Positions 17,597 through 27,452 of a stretch of DNA of 64,000 nucleotides are shown here, one piece after another (position 1 is the first letter of the stretch; each line of letters begins with the position of its first letter). The notes below the pieces were generated by a model, which did no database searches, had not been told where the DNA came from, and saw only the letters and a list, made by a program, of their open reading frames with translations. The DNA is taken from NCBI RefSeq assembly GCF_014650995.1, contig NZ_BMWA01000018.1:116349-180348 (forward strand), given 5' to 3'. A program made the translations under genes and the position numbers. The stretch is from Streptomyces viridiviolaceus. GTDB taxonomy: Bacteria > Actinomycetota > Actinomycetes > Streptomycetales > Streptomycetaceae.

Positions 17597-18703
17597 TTGT
17601 TCGTTTTCGTGTGTGCGGGATGTGGCGCCGAGTTGACCACCCCGCTATCCCAGGTCTCACTGCCAGTCCACACCCGTCAGAAGTACGGGAACGGGGCCCA
17701 GCTTCCGGTGCTCATGCAGTCAGGAACGTTTGGCGTGGACCCGGACCCCTGGGGAGGGCCGTGGCGGATGTGGGACGAGATCGATCCGGCCGAGGCGGAG
17801 GCACGCGGCATCTACGCGCCGGTCTACGCCCTGTCCGACAGCACGCCCGGGGCGAGTGTCATCGCGCCCGGTGACATCCGTGGAACCCGGCTGATTCCTG
17901 AGCGGCGCGGCGGTGCCTGCTGTGGCCTCGACGGGGCCGACGGGCCCAACATGGCGTGCGAGGCATGCGACCTCCCCGTGGCGACCAGGGTCGACGATTG
18001 CTCGCTCTGGCAGGCAGTGCGACTCAGCTCGGAGGCCGTGCACCGCGTCCCCGTTGACGGTATCCAGGCTGCGCCCCTCTCCTGGGCGGAGCTGGCAGAG
18101 AACGGGGAGAAAACGCCCCCGTTCGAGCCGATTGCCATGTGGGGAGGACGGTTGGGGCCGAACCGCTACTGGTCGTGGAGTCCGCAGCGGGAGGCGGCAG
18201 CCGGCCATGCGCTCGCCCACCTGCTGGTTGCCTCCCAAGGGCAGCCGGTGAAGGTCCCGGGCGGTCTGACCGCGGACGTGTTCCAACGCGCGCTCGACAC
18301 CCTGCTGCCCGCAGGGACCCCTAAGCGGCGCGCCGTCCTGGCTGGTCCGGGACGGCCCGCCCCGGACGCGGGCGTCGACATCTTCCTCGTACCGGTCCAT
18401 CCCCAGACGGGTCAGAGCTGGACCCCCGCCAGCCCGACTGCGCCGGCATACCGAGTGCCCCTGCCGCTGGGGGTGTGGCTATGGCTGGTCTCTCCCCAGC
18501 CGTACTTGCCGGTTCCCGCATCGGGCCGCATACCCCAAGACGTCCTCCGCGACGACCCGCTCCCGCTGCTCCCCAACCGCCTGTTCCGGGCCGACCGGGG
18601 AACGTTCCAGCACACCTTGGTCCGGCTACCGGCAGTTCGCAGCCCGTGGCTGCGCGCGGTCCTGGAGAACCTCACGCAGGGCACATCGGCCGACCTCTTC
18701 TAG
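17597..18703 (+). CDS. Conserved Streptomyces hypothetical with N-terminal CxxC
   Basis: About 368 residues. The protein opens with FVCAGCGAELTTPLSQVSLP, a zinc-ribbon-like CxxC, and has a second Cys cluster at about 115-133 (GGACCGLDG ... NMACEACDLP). I recognise this arrangement from conserved Streptomyces proteins of unknown role. The rest is globular and Trp/Pro-rich. The start is uncertain: TTG 17597 lies just behind GGAGGA, GTG 17609 gives the family-like MCAGCG start, and GTG 17504 would add 31 atypical residues. No membrane segments. Single-gene unit. Confidence 0.7.
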   Translation: MFVFVCAGCGAELTTPLSQVSLPVHTRQKYGNGAQLPVLMQSGTFGVDPDPWGGPWRMWDEIDPAEAEARGIYAPVYALSDSTPGASVIAPGDIRGTRLIPERRGGACCGLDGADGPNMACEACDLPVATRVDDCSLWQAVRLSSEAVHRVPVDGIQAAPLSWAELAENGEKTPPFEPIAMWGGRLGPNRYWSWSPQREAAAGHALAHLLVASQGQPVKVPGGLTADVFQRALDTLLPAGTPKRRAVLAGPGRPAPDAGVDIFLVPVHPQTGQSWTPASPTAPAYRVPLPLGVWLWLVSPQPYLPVPASGRIPQDVLRDDPLPLLPNRLFRADRGTFQHTLVRLPAVRSPWLRAVLENLTQGTSADLF

Positions 18704-18915
18704 CCGTCTGGCAATCGAACAGCGCCAGACCCCCGTGCCTCCCAATCTGCTGTCCAATCTCGTGAACAAAGCCAATCGCCCTTCTTTCCTCGCTGCTAGG
18801 AGCTGTCGTCAAAGTGTCAGGCCAACACCATGACCGAGGGGGGACGGCGGCCTGATCGAGAGCCTGTTCCTGGGCGGCCGTGCCGGCGGCCAGATGGTGC
18901 GGAAGATCGACACAA

Positions 18916-19323
18916 TCAGGTGAAGAGGTCCAGGAACAGCACCACGGCGACGAAGGCCCCGGCGACCCCGCCCCCTAGGGATGCGAACAGGCCAGGTTCG
19001 CCGTAGCCCTGCAGACGGGCACGTCGGGGCTTGGCCGGGTCGTACCGGACGCGTATCCGCGTCGGATAGTCGACCGGATACAGCCGGCCGACCTTGGATT
19101 CGACCCTGACCTCATCGCTGTCCGGAGGGGTGAAGGCGACCTCGGGATAGAAGCGGGGGTCGCCGTCGCCGTCCGTGTCCTCCCGAACGTAGACGATCTC
19201 CGCCTCGATCCACTGCCCTCGGGTGAGGAGGCGGAAGTTGGTCCACGCCTTCACAAAGGCCCAACCCGAGAGCCCTGCCGACACAGGGATGAAAGGCGCC
19301 ATGACGATCTGGTCCAAGTTCAC
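18916..19323 (-). CDS. DUF3592-like membrane protein
   Basis: 135 residues. A hydrophobic N-terminal helix (IVMAPFIPVSAGLSGWAFVK) is followed by a beta domain (WIEAEIVYVREDTDGDGDP, then FYPEVAFTPPDSDEVRVESK and YPTRIRVRYDPAKPRRARL) and a C-terminal membrane helix (GGGVAGAFVAVVLFLDLF). The beta domain with xYxPVVxF...RVRYDPxxP matches DUF3592. Function unknown; membrane-anchored with the domain outside or inside. ATG start at 19323. Confidence 0.8.
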   Translation of the reverse strand: MNLDQIVMAPFIPVSAGLSGWAFVKAWTNFRLLTRGQWIEAEIVYVREDTDGDGDPRFYPEVAFTPPDSDEVRVESKVGRLYPVDYPTRIRVRYDPAKPRRARLQGYGEPGLFASLGGGVAGAFVAVVLFLDLFT

Positions 19324-19391
19324 GCCAGCAGGCTATAGCGCCCCTCGGACGCGACAGGTCGTACCGTCACTGCCGCCGGACGTATCGTCAC

Positions 19392-19951
19392 GTGATTCGG
19401 GTGGTGGATCACGGCCGGGTGATACGTCGCCATGAACTGTCCGATGTGGAGTGGGAGTTCGGCAAGCAACGTGACCTGGACGGCGGGAGGAGCGGCGGCT
19501 CGGCTCTGCATTCAAGGGGTCCGGGCCCCGGGACCCACGACGAGTGCAATCCGTCCTTCCCGCCATCGATTGGAGTCACAACCATCGAGCCACTCTCGAT
19601 TTCAGGGTTCATCGACCTGGGCCAGGACGAGGCTTCTCCGGCTCCAACTGCTGCCCATTGGATCAACGGCCGCAAACGACATATCACCGTGGACACGCTC
19701 GGCCTGCCCGTGATGATCACGGTGACGCCCGCCGACATCCAGGACCGCGACGCCGCCCGCGATGTCTTCTGGCGCCTGCGCCTCACTCAGCCGCAGATCA
19801 CCCAGATCTGGGCCGACCGCGGCTACGCCGGCGACCTCGTGGACTGGGCCCGCGACCGCTTCTGTCTCACTCTGCGCATCGTCTCCCGGGCCAAGGGCAC
19901 CAAGGGCTTCGTCGTCCTGCCCCGGCGGATGACCAGGCGTCTCACCCGTAA
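19392..19951 (+). mobile_element. IS5-family transposase relic
   Basis: RRHELSDVEWEF at about 19425-19460 is the N-terminus of an IS5-type transposase. WINGRKRHITVDTLGLPV, ending at a DIQDRDAARDVF block, and IWADRGYAGDLVDWARD (about 19655-19900) are the DDE core, with the second Asp (WADRGYAG). The middle of the gene is missing, although the frame stays open. After FVVLPRR the expected ERT catalytic Glu region is replaced by unrelated sequence. A non-autonomous scar. Confidence 0.75.
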
Positions 19952-20240
19952 AGCCCCCGCACCGACAGTTGGACAAAGAAGCCCACCCGCTGACCTGGCC
20001 GTGCTGGTGTGTTTGGAAGCCGAGCAGCACCTGTGGGAGCCTGCTGCCACTCCTTTGAAAGGGATGACTCTGATGCTCGGCATGGTTGTCTGGGACGTCC
20101 GCTCTCGCGCTTCGACGCGAGAGCGGTAACGGCCACCTGCCTCAACGCACACGCCTGTCCGATGGACATGCGTGGGTTCAGCCTGCTCCCTGTCGAAGTG
20201 CTCTTCGTGCCCCTGCACGTTCGACCACGAGGAGTACGTG

Positions 20241-21371
20241 GTGCCCACCATCCACTGGACCACAGGCAACACTCGACAGTCCGCCCGCTGGCATTCCGAG
20301 AACCCCGCCCCCCTTCCACGGCGGACCGTCGTCGCCGACGACCGGATGAAGGCCGACGACGCCTATCGCCAGGCGTGTGAGGGAACGGCCCTGCTCTGGC
20401 AAGGCGACTTCCACAACGCCCGGCAACTGCTGCAGGCGATGGGCCGCCGCCTCGACCGCAAGACGCCCAGTTCCAGTACTTCCCTGAGCGAGTCCTTCCA
20501 CCTGCACCGACGCAACAGCAGTCACCGCGCCCGTGTCCTCGGAAGGCTCCTGGTACTGCTGGACGACGACTACACCCTGGCGCTGCGCCGGGCTCCCGAC
20601 GTCCGCCAGGCATGTCTGGAAGCCTACGGCCCCCCAAAGGGACCCATGTCGGTCTCTCTCCGGGAACTGCTGGGAGTGATCGGCGCTCACCAGTGGCGCC
20701 TGAAAGGGGTCGACGTGCCGGCGCTCGGCACTCGCATCCACCCCCACTACGGCGTGTTTGCCCCGGTCAGAGGTGAGTACGTCGACCTCGTCGCCCATGC
20801 GCCTCTGCCACCGGCGGCCCTGCACAGGCCCGCCACCAGTACGGCGTTCGATCTCGGCACGGGAACCGGTGTCCTTGCTGCGGTCCTGGCCCGCCGCGGA
20901 ATCAACCGCGTCGTGGCCACCGACATCAGTCCACGCGCCCTGGCCTGCGCCAGGGAGAACGCCCACCGGCTCGCCCTGACCGACCGTATCGAGGTGTCGG
21001 GTCCCGGCCTGTTCCCTAAAGGCCGCGCCGACCTCATCGTGTGCAACCCTCCCTGGCTCCCCGCCCGTCCGACCAGCCCCATCGAGCAAGGCGTCTACGA
21101 CCCGGACAGCACCATGCTCCACGGCTTCCTCACTGGACTGTCGGCCCACCTCCGGCCAGGTGGCGAGGGCTGGCTCATCCTGTCCGACCTGGCAGAGCAC
21201 CTCGGCCTCCGGACACGTCAGCAACTGCTCGACGCCATCCGGGCAGCACGCCTCCGCGTCGTGGACAAGATCGACACCAAGCCCCGGCACCCACGCTCCA
21301 AGGACGACACCGACCCCCTCCACACAGCACGAAGCGCCGAGACCACGTCCCTCTGGCGTCTGACGGCATGA
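20241..21371 (+). CDS. HemK-like class I SAM methyltransferase
   Basis: 376 residues. GTG 20241 is chosen because GAGGAG lies 6 bp upstream. Residues about 1-185 form a leading region with no recognised motif. A Rossmann methyltransferase follows: motif I FDLGTGTGVLAAVLARRG, motif II VATDISPRALACARENA and the NPPW catalytic motif (DLIVCNPPWLPARP) typical of N-methyltransferases acting on glutamine amides or on adenine and guanine. The N-terminal part is longer than in PrmC or PrmB, so the substrate may be different. It ends at a strong hairpin. Confidence 0.85.
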   Translation: MPTIHWTTGNTRQSARWHSENPAPLPRRTVVADDRMKADDAYRQACEGTALLWQGDFHNARQLLQAMGRRLDRKTPSSSTSLSESFHLHRRNSSHRARVLGRLLVLLDDDYTLALRRAPDVRQACLEAYGPPKGPMSVSLRELLGVIGAHQWRLKGVDVPALGTRIHPHYGVFAPVRGEYVDLVAHAPLPPAALHRPATSTAFDLGTGTGVLAAVLARRGINRVVATDISPRALACARENAHRLALTDRIEVSGPGLFPKGRADLIVCNPPWLPARPTSPIEQGVYDPDSTMLHGFLTGLSAHLRPGGEGWLILSDLAEHLGLRTRQQLLDAIRAARLRVVDKIDTKPRHPRSKDDTDPLHTARSAETTSLWRLTA

Positions 21372-21424
21372 CCGGCGCTCCGATCACGCAACGGCATCTC
21401 GCCTCCCAGTTCACCAGGTGAGCA

Positions 21425-21459
21425 CATCCCGTGGGTGGCCTCGCCGCGCCCACGGGATG
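21425..21459. terminator. Terminator hairpin after the methyltransferase
   Basis: Perfect 11-bp arms CATCCCGTGGG and CCCACGGGATG around a 13-base loop, 53 bp after the stop codon. Confidence 0.7.
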
Positions 21460-21660
21460 ACCCGATTCCGCGCCAAGCCTGAGGAACAAAAACACCTACT
21501 GGTGCTCCTGCGGCAACCACCTCAGTGACGTCAAACTCGCAACTTGTGAACAAGGCCACCAGTGACCTGCCGTGGCCGGGTTCGCGAGTGGCAGTCCGTG
21601 CGGCCGTGGTCGGGCCAGTGGCCAAGGGCTTGCCGGCGTCCGGCTACGGGTGCCGGGGGG

Positions 21661-21972
21661 CGTCAAGCGCGTCACCGACGCGATGGAGGCCGACCCCGCC
21701 CACCCCTTCACCACGAACGAGCCCGCCCGCCTGTCCGGGGTGCCCTTGCGCTCCCTGCAGAACGCCTTCCGCGCCCATCACGGCGTGCCGATGACGCCCC
21801 ACCTGCGTAACCTGCGCCTCGCGGCGCCCACCAGGACCTTCTGGCGGAGCAGCTCCCGGGTGTCACCGTGGCCGACATCGCCATGCGCTGGGGCTTCTTC
21901 CACCAGAGCTGCTTCGCCGCCTACTACCGGCAGCGCTGCGGCACCCTGCCCTCTCACGACCGAGGCCCCTGA
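21661..21972 (+). pseudogene. AraC-family regulator relic (HTH part)
   Basis: VKRVTDAMEADPAHPFTTNE, then PLRSLQNAFRAHHGVPMTPH, is the first AraC HTH. After about 21815 the homologous sequence continues in another frame: HQDLLAEQLPGVTVADIAMR, then WGFFHQSCFAAYYRQRCGTL and a stop at 21970-21972. A frameshift and loss of the N-terminal effector domain make this a pseudogene. Confidence 0.7.
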
Positions 21973-22437
21973 CCTCTCCGGCACCGGGGAGGCGCTTTCC
22001 GGAACCCGGCCGCGTATTGGCTCGGGCGAGGGCTGTGGGAGCGAGGCGGATGGTGTGCGGCTGAGGGAGGGACCGGATCCGGATGGCCCTGGATTCGACC
22101 GCGCTGCGCCGACGTCTGCCGGTCGGGCCGCCTGACCCGCGCGCCGCCGACAGCCGGTCGTGAGGTCCGGCTGCCGCGCCTGGAGCACTCGCTCAGGGCA
22201 CTGGGCAGGCCGGGGAGGCGGGGCAGGCCCTCTCCCGCAGCGGTGGCCGCGGGGGAGGGCCGGCCGGTGTCCGCGTCCTGCCGGCGCAGCGCGGCGCAGA
22301 CGTGGGGGGACCGCAGGCCGCCCCACTCCGGCACGCCCCCGCGCCTGCTCCAGTCCGCGGCGGAACTGACGGGCCGATGCCCGGCGCCGCCGTGCGGCTG
22401 CGCGAAGCGCTGATAGACGCCGGCGAGGTGGACGCCG
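21973..22437. other. Intergenic region, nothing supportable
   Basis: Very G/C-rich. Open frames on both strands lack start signals and are Arg/Pro-rich. It separates the AraC relic from the convergent MMPL gene. Confidence 0.3.
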
Positions 22438-24669
22438 TCAGGACCGTCCGGACAACGGCCGGGCCTCCGTCCGGCGTCCTCGCGGCTCTGGGGTGTCGCG
22501 GCCGATCCCGTCCCGCCGGCCTCGTGCCGCGCGCACCGGCCACCACATTCCCCGGCCCAGCAGTGCCGCGGCCGCCGGGACCAGCAGGAGTGACACGACG
22601 AAGGCGGACAGGAGGATGCCCAGGGCCGTGGCGAAGCCCAGCTGACGAGTGGCGGGATCCGCGTTCACCGCGAGGCTGCCGAAGGAGGCCGCGAGGACCA
22701 CACCGGCCGTGGCGACGGCCGGCGCCGTGTGCCGTACCGCGCGGGCCACGGCGGCGCGGACGGGGCCCCCGTGGGCCATCTCCTCACGCAGACGGTCGCT
22801 GATCAGGATGTTGTAGTCGGTGCCCAACGCCACCACGAACAGGAACAGCACCAGCGGCAGGACGAAGGTCACGCCCGCCTCGCCGCCGATGTGCTGGAAG
22901 ACCAGCGCGGAGGCGCCGAACGTCGCCGCGAAGCACAGTCCGACCGCGAGCATCAGCACCACGGGCGCCGCCAGGCTGCGCAACAGCACCACCAGGATCA
23001 GCGCGATCAGTGCCGCCGCCACCGGGAACACCGTCCGCAGGTCCCGGTCGACCGCCGTCGCCACATCGGCGAACACGGCGGCCGTGCCGCCCACGTGCGT
23101 GGTGAGTCCGGCGGGCGTCGCTTCCCGTACGGCCTGGCGCACCGGGCCCGCCACGAGATCCCGCGCGCGCTGCGACTGGGCGTCCACCGTCAAGTAGGCG
23201 TCCAGCCGGGCGGCGGTGCGGTCGGCGTCGAACACGGGGGCGGCCACCTTGCCCACTCCGGCCACCTCCGACAGCGCCCGGTGCACGACGCCCAGCTCTG
23301 CGGGGTCCAGGACCCGGCCGTCGTCGGCGGTGACGTACACCGTCGTCGGGTCGGACACTCCCGGCGGCAGAGCACCGGCGATTTCCCGCGCCGTCGCGGC
23401 GGCCGCCGTGTCGCGCGGGGTGCCGCCGGTGCCGAAGTCCATGCGGACGCCCGCCACACCCACCGCCAGCGCGCCGAGGAGGGCCACCGACGCCACGAGC
23501 ACCAGCACCGGGCGGCGCGCCACCAACTCGCCGGTACGGCCCGCCGCGCCGGGCCGCGCGGCCTTCTCCGAGAGGATCCGCGACGGCCAGAACATCTTCC
23601 GCCCGGTCACCGCCAGCAGCGCCGGCATCAGGGTCAGACTCGCCACCAGCATCACCAGCACCGACACCGCCACCGACGGGCCGAGCACCCGGAACTGACC
23701 GAACGTCGCCACACCGAGCGTCGCGAAGGCCGCCACGATCGTCAGTGCCGCCGAGGTCACCGCCGTGCCCACCCGCCCGGCCACGTCCGCGGCCACCAGA
23801 CGGTGATGCTCCTGCGGGCGCCGTCGCAGCTCCTCGCGGAAGCGGAACAACAGGAAGAGGAAGTAGTCGACGCCGATGCCGATCAGCACGGTGCCGATCA
23901 TGCTCGGGGTGCCCGGGTCCAGTTCGAAACCGGTCAGGAGGGCAGCACCCACGACCGTGCCGACGGCGGCGCCCCCCACCACGGTCACCGCGAACAGCGG
24001 GACGAACGCGGCCAGGACGCTGCGGAACACGAGCACGTTGATCAGAACGATCAGCCCGACCACCAGCAGACCGACCACCGTCTGCGTGGTCTCCTCCGCG
24101 TCGGCGCGGTCCACCACGTCCGCCAGGCCGCCGGTGAACCCCGTGCGCAGCCCGGCCTCGCCGAACTCCTGCTGTGCGCGGTCGTGGAAGACCCGGTACA
24201 GGGAGTGCATGCTGGGGTCGGTGGAGTTGCCCCGCAGCCGCGCGTCGAGCAGCGCGAACGATTTGTCCGGGGCGGTCGTCATGAGTGCCACGCGGGGAAC
24301 CTGGGAGTAGTCCTCGGAGAGCCCCCGTATCTGCTCGTCCGTCCACGGCATCTGCAGGCGCGTGGCGCTCAGTTCACGCGCCACGTCCTGTACGCGTTGC
24401 TCGTCCGCGTCCCGCAGCGGCTTGCCGTCGCGCCGCGCCACCAGCACCGTCACCGCATTGGCGTCCGGTTGGGCGCCGAACTCCTCCCGGGCGATCCGCA
24501 GCGCCGCGGCCGCGTCGTACTGCGGTGGCAGGAAGCCGGCGCTGTCGGTGTGCGTCACGCGGAAGACGAGCGCCTGACCCATGATCGTCACGAAGATGCC
24601 GACCACTGCCCACACGACGATGACCCGCCAAGGTCTGCGGGTCGAGAATCCGGTCAGGGAACGGATCAC
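22438..24669 (-). CDS. MMPL/RND-family transporter
   Basis: 743 residues from GTG 24669 behind GGAGG. It has the usual two-fold layout: a membrane helix at the N-terminus (VIVVWAVVGIFVTIM), a periplasmic-type domain (about 40-160), five helices (about 185-340), a second helix and domain (about 385-530), then five more helices (about 530-725). The GIGVDYFLFLLFRFREEL and GTDYNILISDRLREEM motifs match the proton-relay helices of MmpL and YdfJ proteins. Likely exports lipids or hydrophobic drugs using the proton gradient. Divergent from a two-component system that probably controls it. Confidence 0.92.
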   Translation of the reverse strand: MIRSLTGFSTRRPWRVIVVWAVVGIFVTIMGQALVFRVTHTDSAGFLPPQYDAAAALRIAREEFGAQPDANAVTVLVARRDGKPLRDADEQRVQDVARELSATRLQMPWTDEQIRGLSEDYSQVPRVALMTTAPDKSFALLDARLRGNSTDPSMHSLYRVFHDRAQQEFGEAGLRTGFTGGLADVVDRADAEETTQTVVGLLVVGLIVLINVLVFRSVLAAFVPLFAVTVVGGAAVGTVVGAALLTGFELDPGTPSMIGTVLIGIGVDYFLFLLFRFREELRRRPQEHHRLVAADVAGRVGTAVTSAALTIVAAFATLGVATFGQFRVLGPSVAVSVLVMLVASLTLMPALLAVTGRKMFWPSRILSEKAARPGAAGRTGELVARRPVLVLVASVALLGALAVGVAGVRMDFGTGGTPRDTAAAATAREIAGALPPGVSDPTTVYVTADDGRVLDPAELGVVHRALSEVAGVGKVAAPVFDADRTAARLDAYLTVDAQSQRARDLVAGPVRQAVREATPAGLTTHVGGTAAVFADVATAVDRDLRTVFPVAAALIALILVVLLRSLAAPVVLMLAVGLCFAATFGASALVFQHIGGEAGVTFVLPLVLFLFVVALGTDYNILISDRLREEMAHGGPVRAAVARAVRHTAPAVATAGVVLAASFGSLAVNADPATRQLGFATALGILLSAFVVSLLLVPAAAALLGRGMWWPVRAARGRRDGIGRDTPEPRGRRTEARPLSGRS

Positions 24670-24991
24670 GGAAAGCCTCCGGGAAGGGTACGGGAGTACA
24701 GGTGCCACGGGACCGCGGACGTCCCAGGCGGCGCCTCTGCCGGGTCGTCCCGGCACTCGTCCAGCACATCAGCCACGCGCGGCCCGGAACTCGGAGCCAA
24801 GAACGAGAAACCCTCTGGGAGCACGGCCCCGAACCGTCGCGCCGCTGGGAGCCTGCTCCCGGTCCCTCTTGCTCCCGGTGGAGGCCACGGGCCCGGCGCA
24901 CCGCAACCATGGGACACTCGGCGGAAGAACCGCAGGTCATCGGGCCGCTCCGACGGCCGCGGAGAAGCATGGACGCGCACAGGGGGCGGAG
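24670..24991. promoter_or_regulatory. Divergent promoter region, MMPL and kinase genes
   Basis: 322 bp without a gene, between two divergently transcribed units. GGAGG at the left edge is the MMPL ribosome binding site and AGGGGGCGGAG at the right is that of the kinase gene. I see no clear operator repeat. Confidence 0.4.
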
Positions 24992-26263
24992 ATGGGACCA
25001 AGCGTGAACGAAGGGTGCGCCGTCCGGGCACCGGGCGGGGCCGACGCGCCCGGTGCCGGGTTGCCGGGCCGTGCGAGCGGGACGCGTCCCGATAGGGCCG
25101 CGACGGCAAGCCGAACCGGAGGGCCGGGACTGTGGACCCAGCACGACGGACTCGTCGCCGCCGGCGCCGCAGCCATCGATCTCGTGGGCTTCACCGTCAC
25201 CAGCCAGATGGACCAGGGCCATGTCCCGGTGGCCGGGTGCCTGGTCACGGTCGTCGCCTCGCTGTTCCTGCTGGCACGCCGCCGCGCGCCTGTGACAGTC
25301 CTCGCGTGCGTCCTCGCGGCGAACCTGGCGGTCAGCTGGTTCAGTTCCGTGGGCCAGCACTACGGGGCGGCCACGATCGTCGCCCTCTACACTGCCGTTC
25401 GTCACCACAGAGCCGCGGCCGGCGCGGCGGCCGTCGCCGGCTGCGTCGCGGTGCTCCAGTTCGTCCACCCCGGAAGACCCGCGCCGTCCCTGATCGAGCT
25501 CGCCCCCAACGCCGCGTCCGCGCTGTTCGTGGCCGGCGCCGCCGTCGCCGTCGGCCGCTGGCAGCGCAACGCCGAGGCCCAGCGGCGGCTGCTCGCCGAG
25601 CGGGCCGTCTCCGACGAACGGCGCCGTATCGCCCGGGAGCTGCACGACGTCGTCGCCCACCACCTGACCACGATGCAGCTGCTCGCCGGAGGCGCCCGGG
25701 CCAACCTGGACCGGTCCCCGGATGCCGCCCGCGAGGCACTCGTCGCCCTGGAGGGCTCTGGCCGCTCCGCCCTGCGCGAGATGCGTCACCTGCTCGACGT
25801 GCTGCGGGCCGGCGACGAGGGCGAGGAGGGGGACGAGGGCGGGACGATCGCACCGCAGCCCGGCATCGGCGACCTGGACCGCCTCGTCGAGGACAGCCGC
25901 CGCGCCGGCCTGCCCACCACGCTCACCACCGAGGGCGACCCCCACTCGCTCCCGCCCGGTGTCGCGCTCACCGTCTTCCGCATCGTCCAAGAAGCTCTCA
26001 CCAACGCCCGCAAGCACGCGGGCGACGGCGCGCACGTCGACGTACGACTCACCTGCGCGGCCCGCGAGGTGCGGGTCGCCGTCACCGACGACGGCCCGCG
26101 TCCCGGCCGCTCCGTCGCACGCGGAACGGGCCACGGGCTCGTGGGGATGCGGGAGCGCGTCGCCCTCCACGGCGGCACCCTGCGGGCCGGACCGGAGGGC
26201 GGCGGGTTCGCCGTCCGGGCCAGCCTTCCCCTGCCCGCCGACCGCCAGGAGGCGTACACGTGA
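24992..26263 (+). CDS. Sensor histidine kinase (HisKA_3 type)
   Basis: 423 residues from ATG 24992. A basic/Gly-rich N-terminal tail of about 45 residues precedes four or five membrane helices (50-185), a short linker and the phosphoacceptor helix RIARELHDVVAHHLTTMQ with His 218. The HATPase_c domain has the N box (FRIVQEALTNARKHAGD) and G box (GTGHGLVGMRERV). The stop overlaps the start of the response regulator gene by four bases (GTGA). Confidence 0.95.
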   Translation: MGPSVNEGCAVRAPGGADAPGAGLPGRASGTRPDRAATASRTGGPGLWTQHDGLVAAGAAAIDLVGFTVTSQMDQGHVPVAGCLVTVVASLFLLARRRAPVTVLACVLAANLAVSWFSSVGQHYGAATIVALYTAVRHHRAAAGAAAVAGCVAVLQFVHPGRPAPSLIELAPNAASALFVAGAAVAVGRWQRNAEAQRRLLAERAVSDERRRIARELHDVVAHHLTTMQLLAGGARANLDRSPDAAREALVALEGSGRSALREMRHLLDVLRAGDEGEEGDEGGTIAPQPGIGDLDRLVEDSRRAGLPTTLTTEGDPHSLPPGVALTVFRIVQEALTNARKHAGDGAHVDVRLTCAAREVRVAVTDDGPRPGRSVARGTGHGLVGMRERVALHGGTLRAGPEGGGFAVRASLPLPADRQEAYT

Positions 26264-26937
26264 GCGCGATCGTGAAGGTGCTCATCGCCGACGACCAGCC
26301 CCTCGTCCGACGCGGCCTCGCCCTGATGCTGGCCCCCGAACCCGGTTTCCAGGTCGTGGCCGAGGCCGGGGACGGCGCCGAGGCGGTCCGCCTCGCCCAC
26401 GCATACCGACCCAACGTGGTCATCATGGACATCCGCATGCCGGTCCTGGACGGTATCGCCGCCACCGAACGGTTGACCACCGAACTGCCTGGCTGCCGGG
26501 TCCTGGCCCTGAGCACCTTCGACATGGACGAGTACGTCGTGGACGCCCTCAGAGCGGGGGCGTGCGGCTTCCTGCCCAAGGACATCTCGCCCGAGGACCT
26601 CGTCGCCGCCCTGCACGTGGTCCACGAAGGCGAGGCGATCCTCGCCCCACGGCTCCTGACCCGCCTGATCTCCACGCACGTCAAGGCCCCTGCCCACCGG
26701 TCGCGGCACCCGGTTCCCCCCGGCACCGAGGGACTCACCCCGCGTGAGCGGGAGGTGTGGCGGCTGATCGCCGGCGGTCTGGACAACACGGAGATAGCCG
26801 ACCGGCTCGGGGTGAGCGCCTCCACCGTGAAGAACCACATCACCGGCCTCTTCGCCAAGCTGCGGGTCCGTGACCGGGCCCAAGCGGTCATCGCCGCGTA
26901 CGAGACCGGCCTGGTCACGGCGCGGCGGGAGGCGTAG
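26260..26937 (+). CDS. NarL/FixJ-family response regulator
   Basis: 225 residues from GTG 26260 with CAGGAGG upstream. Receiver domain with DD 11-12 and phosphoacceptor Asp 57 (VVIMDIRMPVLDG). LuxR HTH near the C-terminus (LTPREREVWRLIAGGLDNTE, then LGVSASTVKNHITGLFAKL). Cotranscribed with the kinase. The divergent MMPL transporter is the most likely target. Confidence 0.95.
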   Translation: MSAIVKVLIADDQPLVRRGLALMLAPEPGFQVVAEAGDGAEAVRLAHAYRPNVVIMDIRMPVLDGIAATERLTTELPGCRVLALSTFDMDEYVVDALRAGACGFLPKDISPEDLVAALHVVHEGEAILAPRLLTRLISTHVKAPAHRSRHPVPPGTEGLTPREREVWRLIAGGLDNTEIADRLGVSASTVKNHITGLFAKLRVRDRAQAVIAAYETGLVTARREA

Positions 26938-27044
26938 ACCTGGGCCGGGGCAGCCGGGCCCGGATGCCTCAAGGGAGGACCCGAGCCCGGCGTGTGACCT
27001 GCGGCGGTCAGTGCCGCGCGCCTGGAGCGCGAGGTGAGGAAGCG

Positions 27045-27368
27045 GTGGCAGCGGCAGGTAAGGGCCCGGGCCCGGCAGCGAGCGCGACGACCGGCGGCAT
27101 CGTCATCGGCACCCGGGCCAGGATCGGCTACACCGCGCCCGTCGGTACGACGGACGACGCCCGCCTCCGGCACCTGACCGTCGCGCTGCCCCCGCAGTAC
27201 GCCGCCCGCCTCTTCGAGGCCCAGCAGGCCGGCGCCCCCGACCGGAAACTGCAGCAGATCGCCGCCGAAGGACTCAAAGAGGTCTACTTCCAGGACAGCG
27301 GCCGCCGCGCCGGCTCCCTGGAAGAGGTCCGCTTCACCGGCATCGAGCACGTCGAGTCCGACCTGTAG
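27045..27368 (+). CDS. Small hypothetical protein
   Basis: 107 residues from GTG 27045 with GAGGA just upstream (an earlier in-frame start at 26964 gives an Arg/Cys-rich extension unlike the rest). TTGGIVIGTRARIGYTAPVG, then LTVALPPQYAARLFEAQQ and DRKLQQIAAEGLKEVYF. The C-terminal half is a helical pair, which might bind nucleic acid or protein. No recognised family. Confidence 0.5.
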   Translation: MAAAGKGPGPAASATTGGIVIGTRARIGYTAPVGTTDDARLRHLTVALPPQYAARLFEAQQAGAPDRKLQQIAAEGLKEVYFQDSGRRAGSLEEVRFTGIEHVESDL

Positions 27369-27452
27369 CAGCAGCGCCTCCAACTGCGGGCGGTCCCTGG
27401 CCAGTTGATCCGGAGCGCTCGCGGCTCCTGCCGGCGGCGGGCGGGTCCCTGC

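Noticed and set aside
22729..25095. 788-codon plus-strand open frame
   Set aside because: Antisense to the MMPL gene. The His/Arg/Gln-rich composition and lack of family motifs are typical of the reverse frame of a high-GC gene.
24374..26170. 598-codon minus-strand open frame over the kinase gene
   Set aside because: Shadow of the two-component kinase, whose His box and ATPase motifs are intact on the plus strand.
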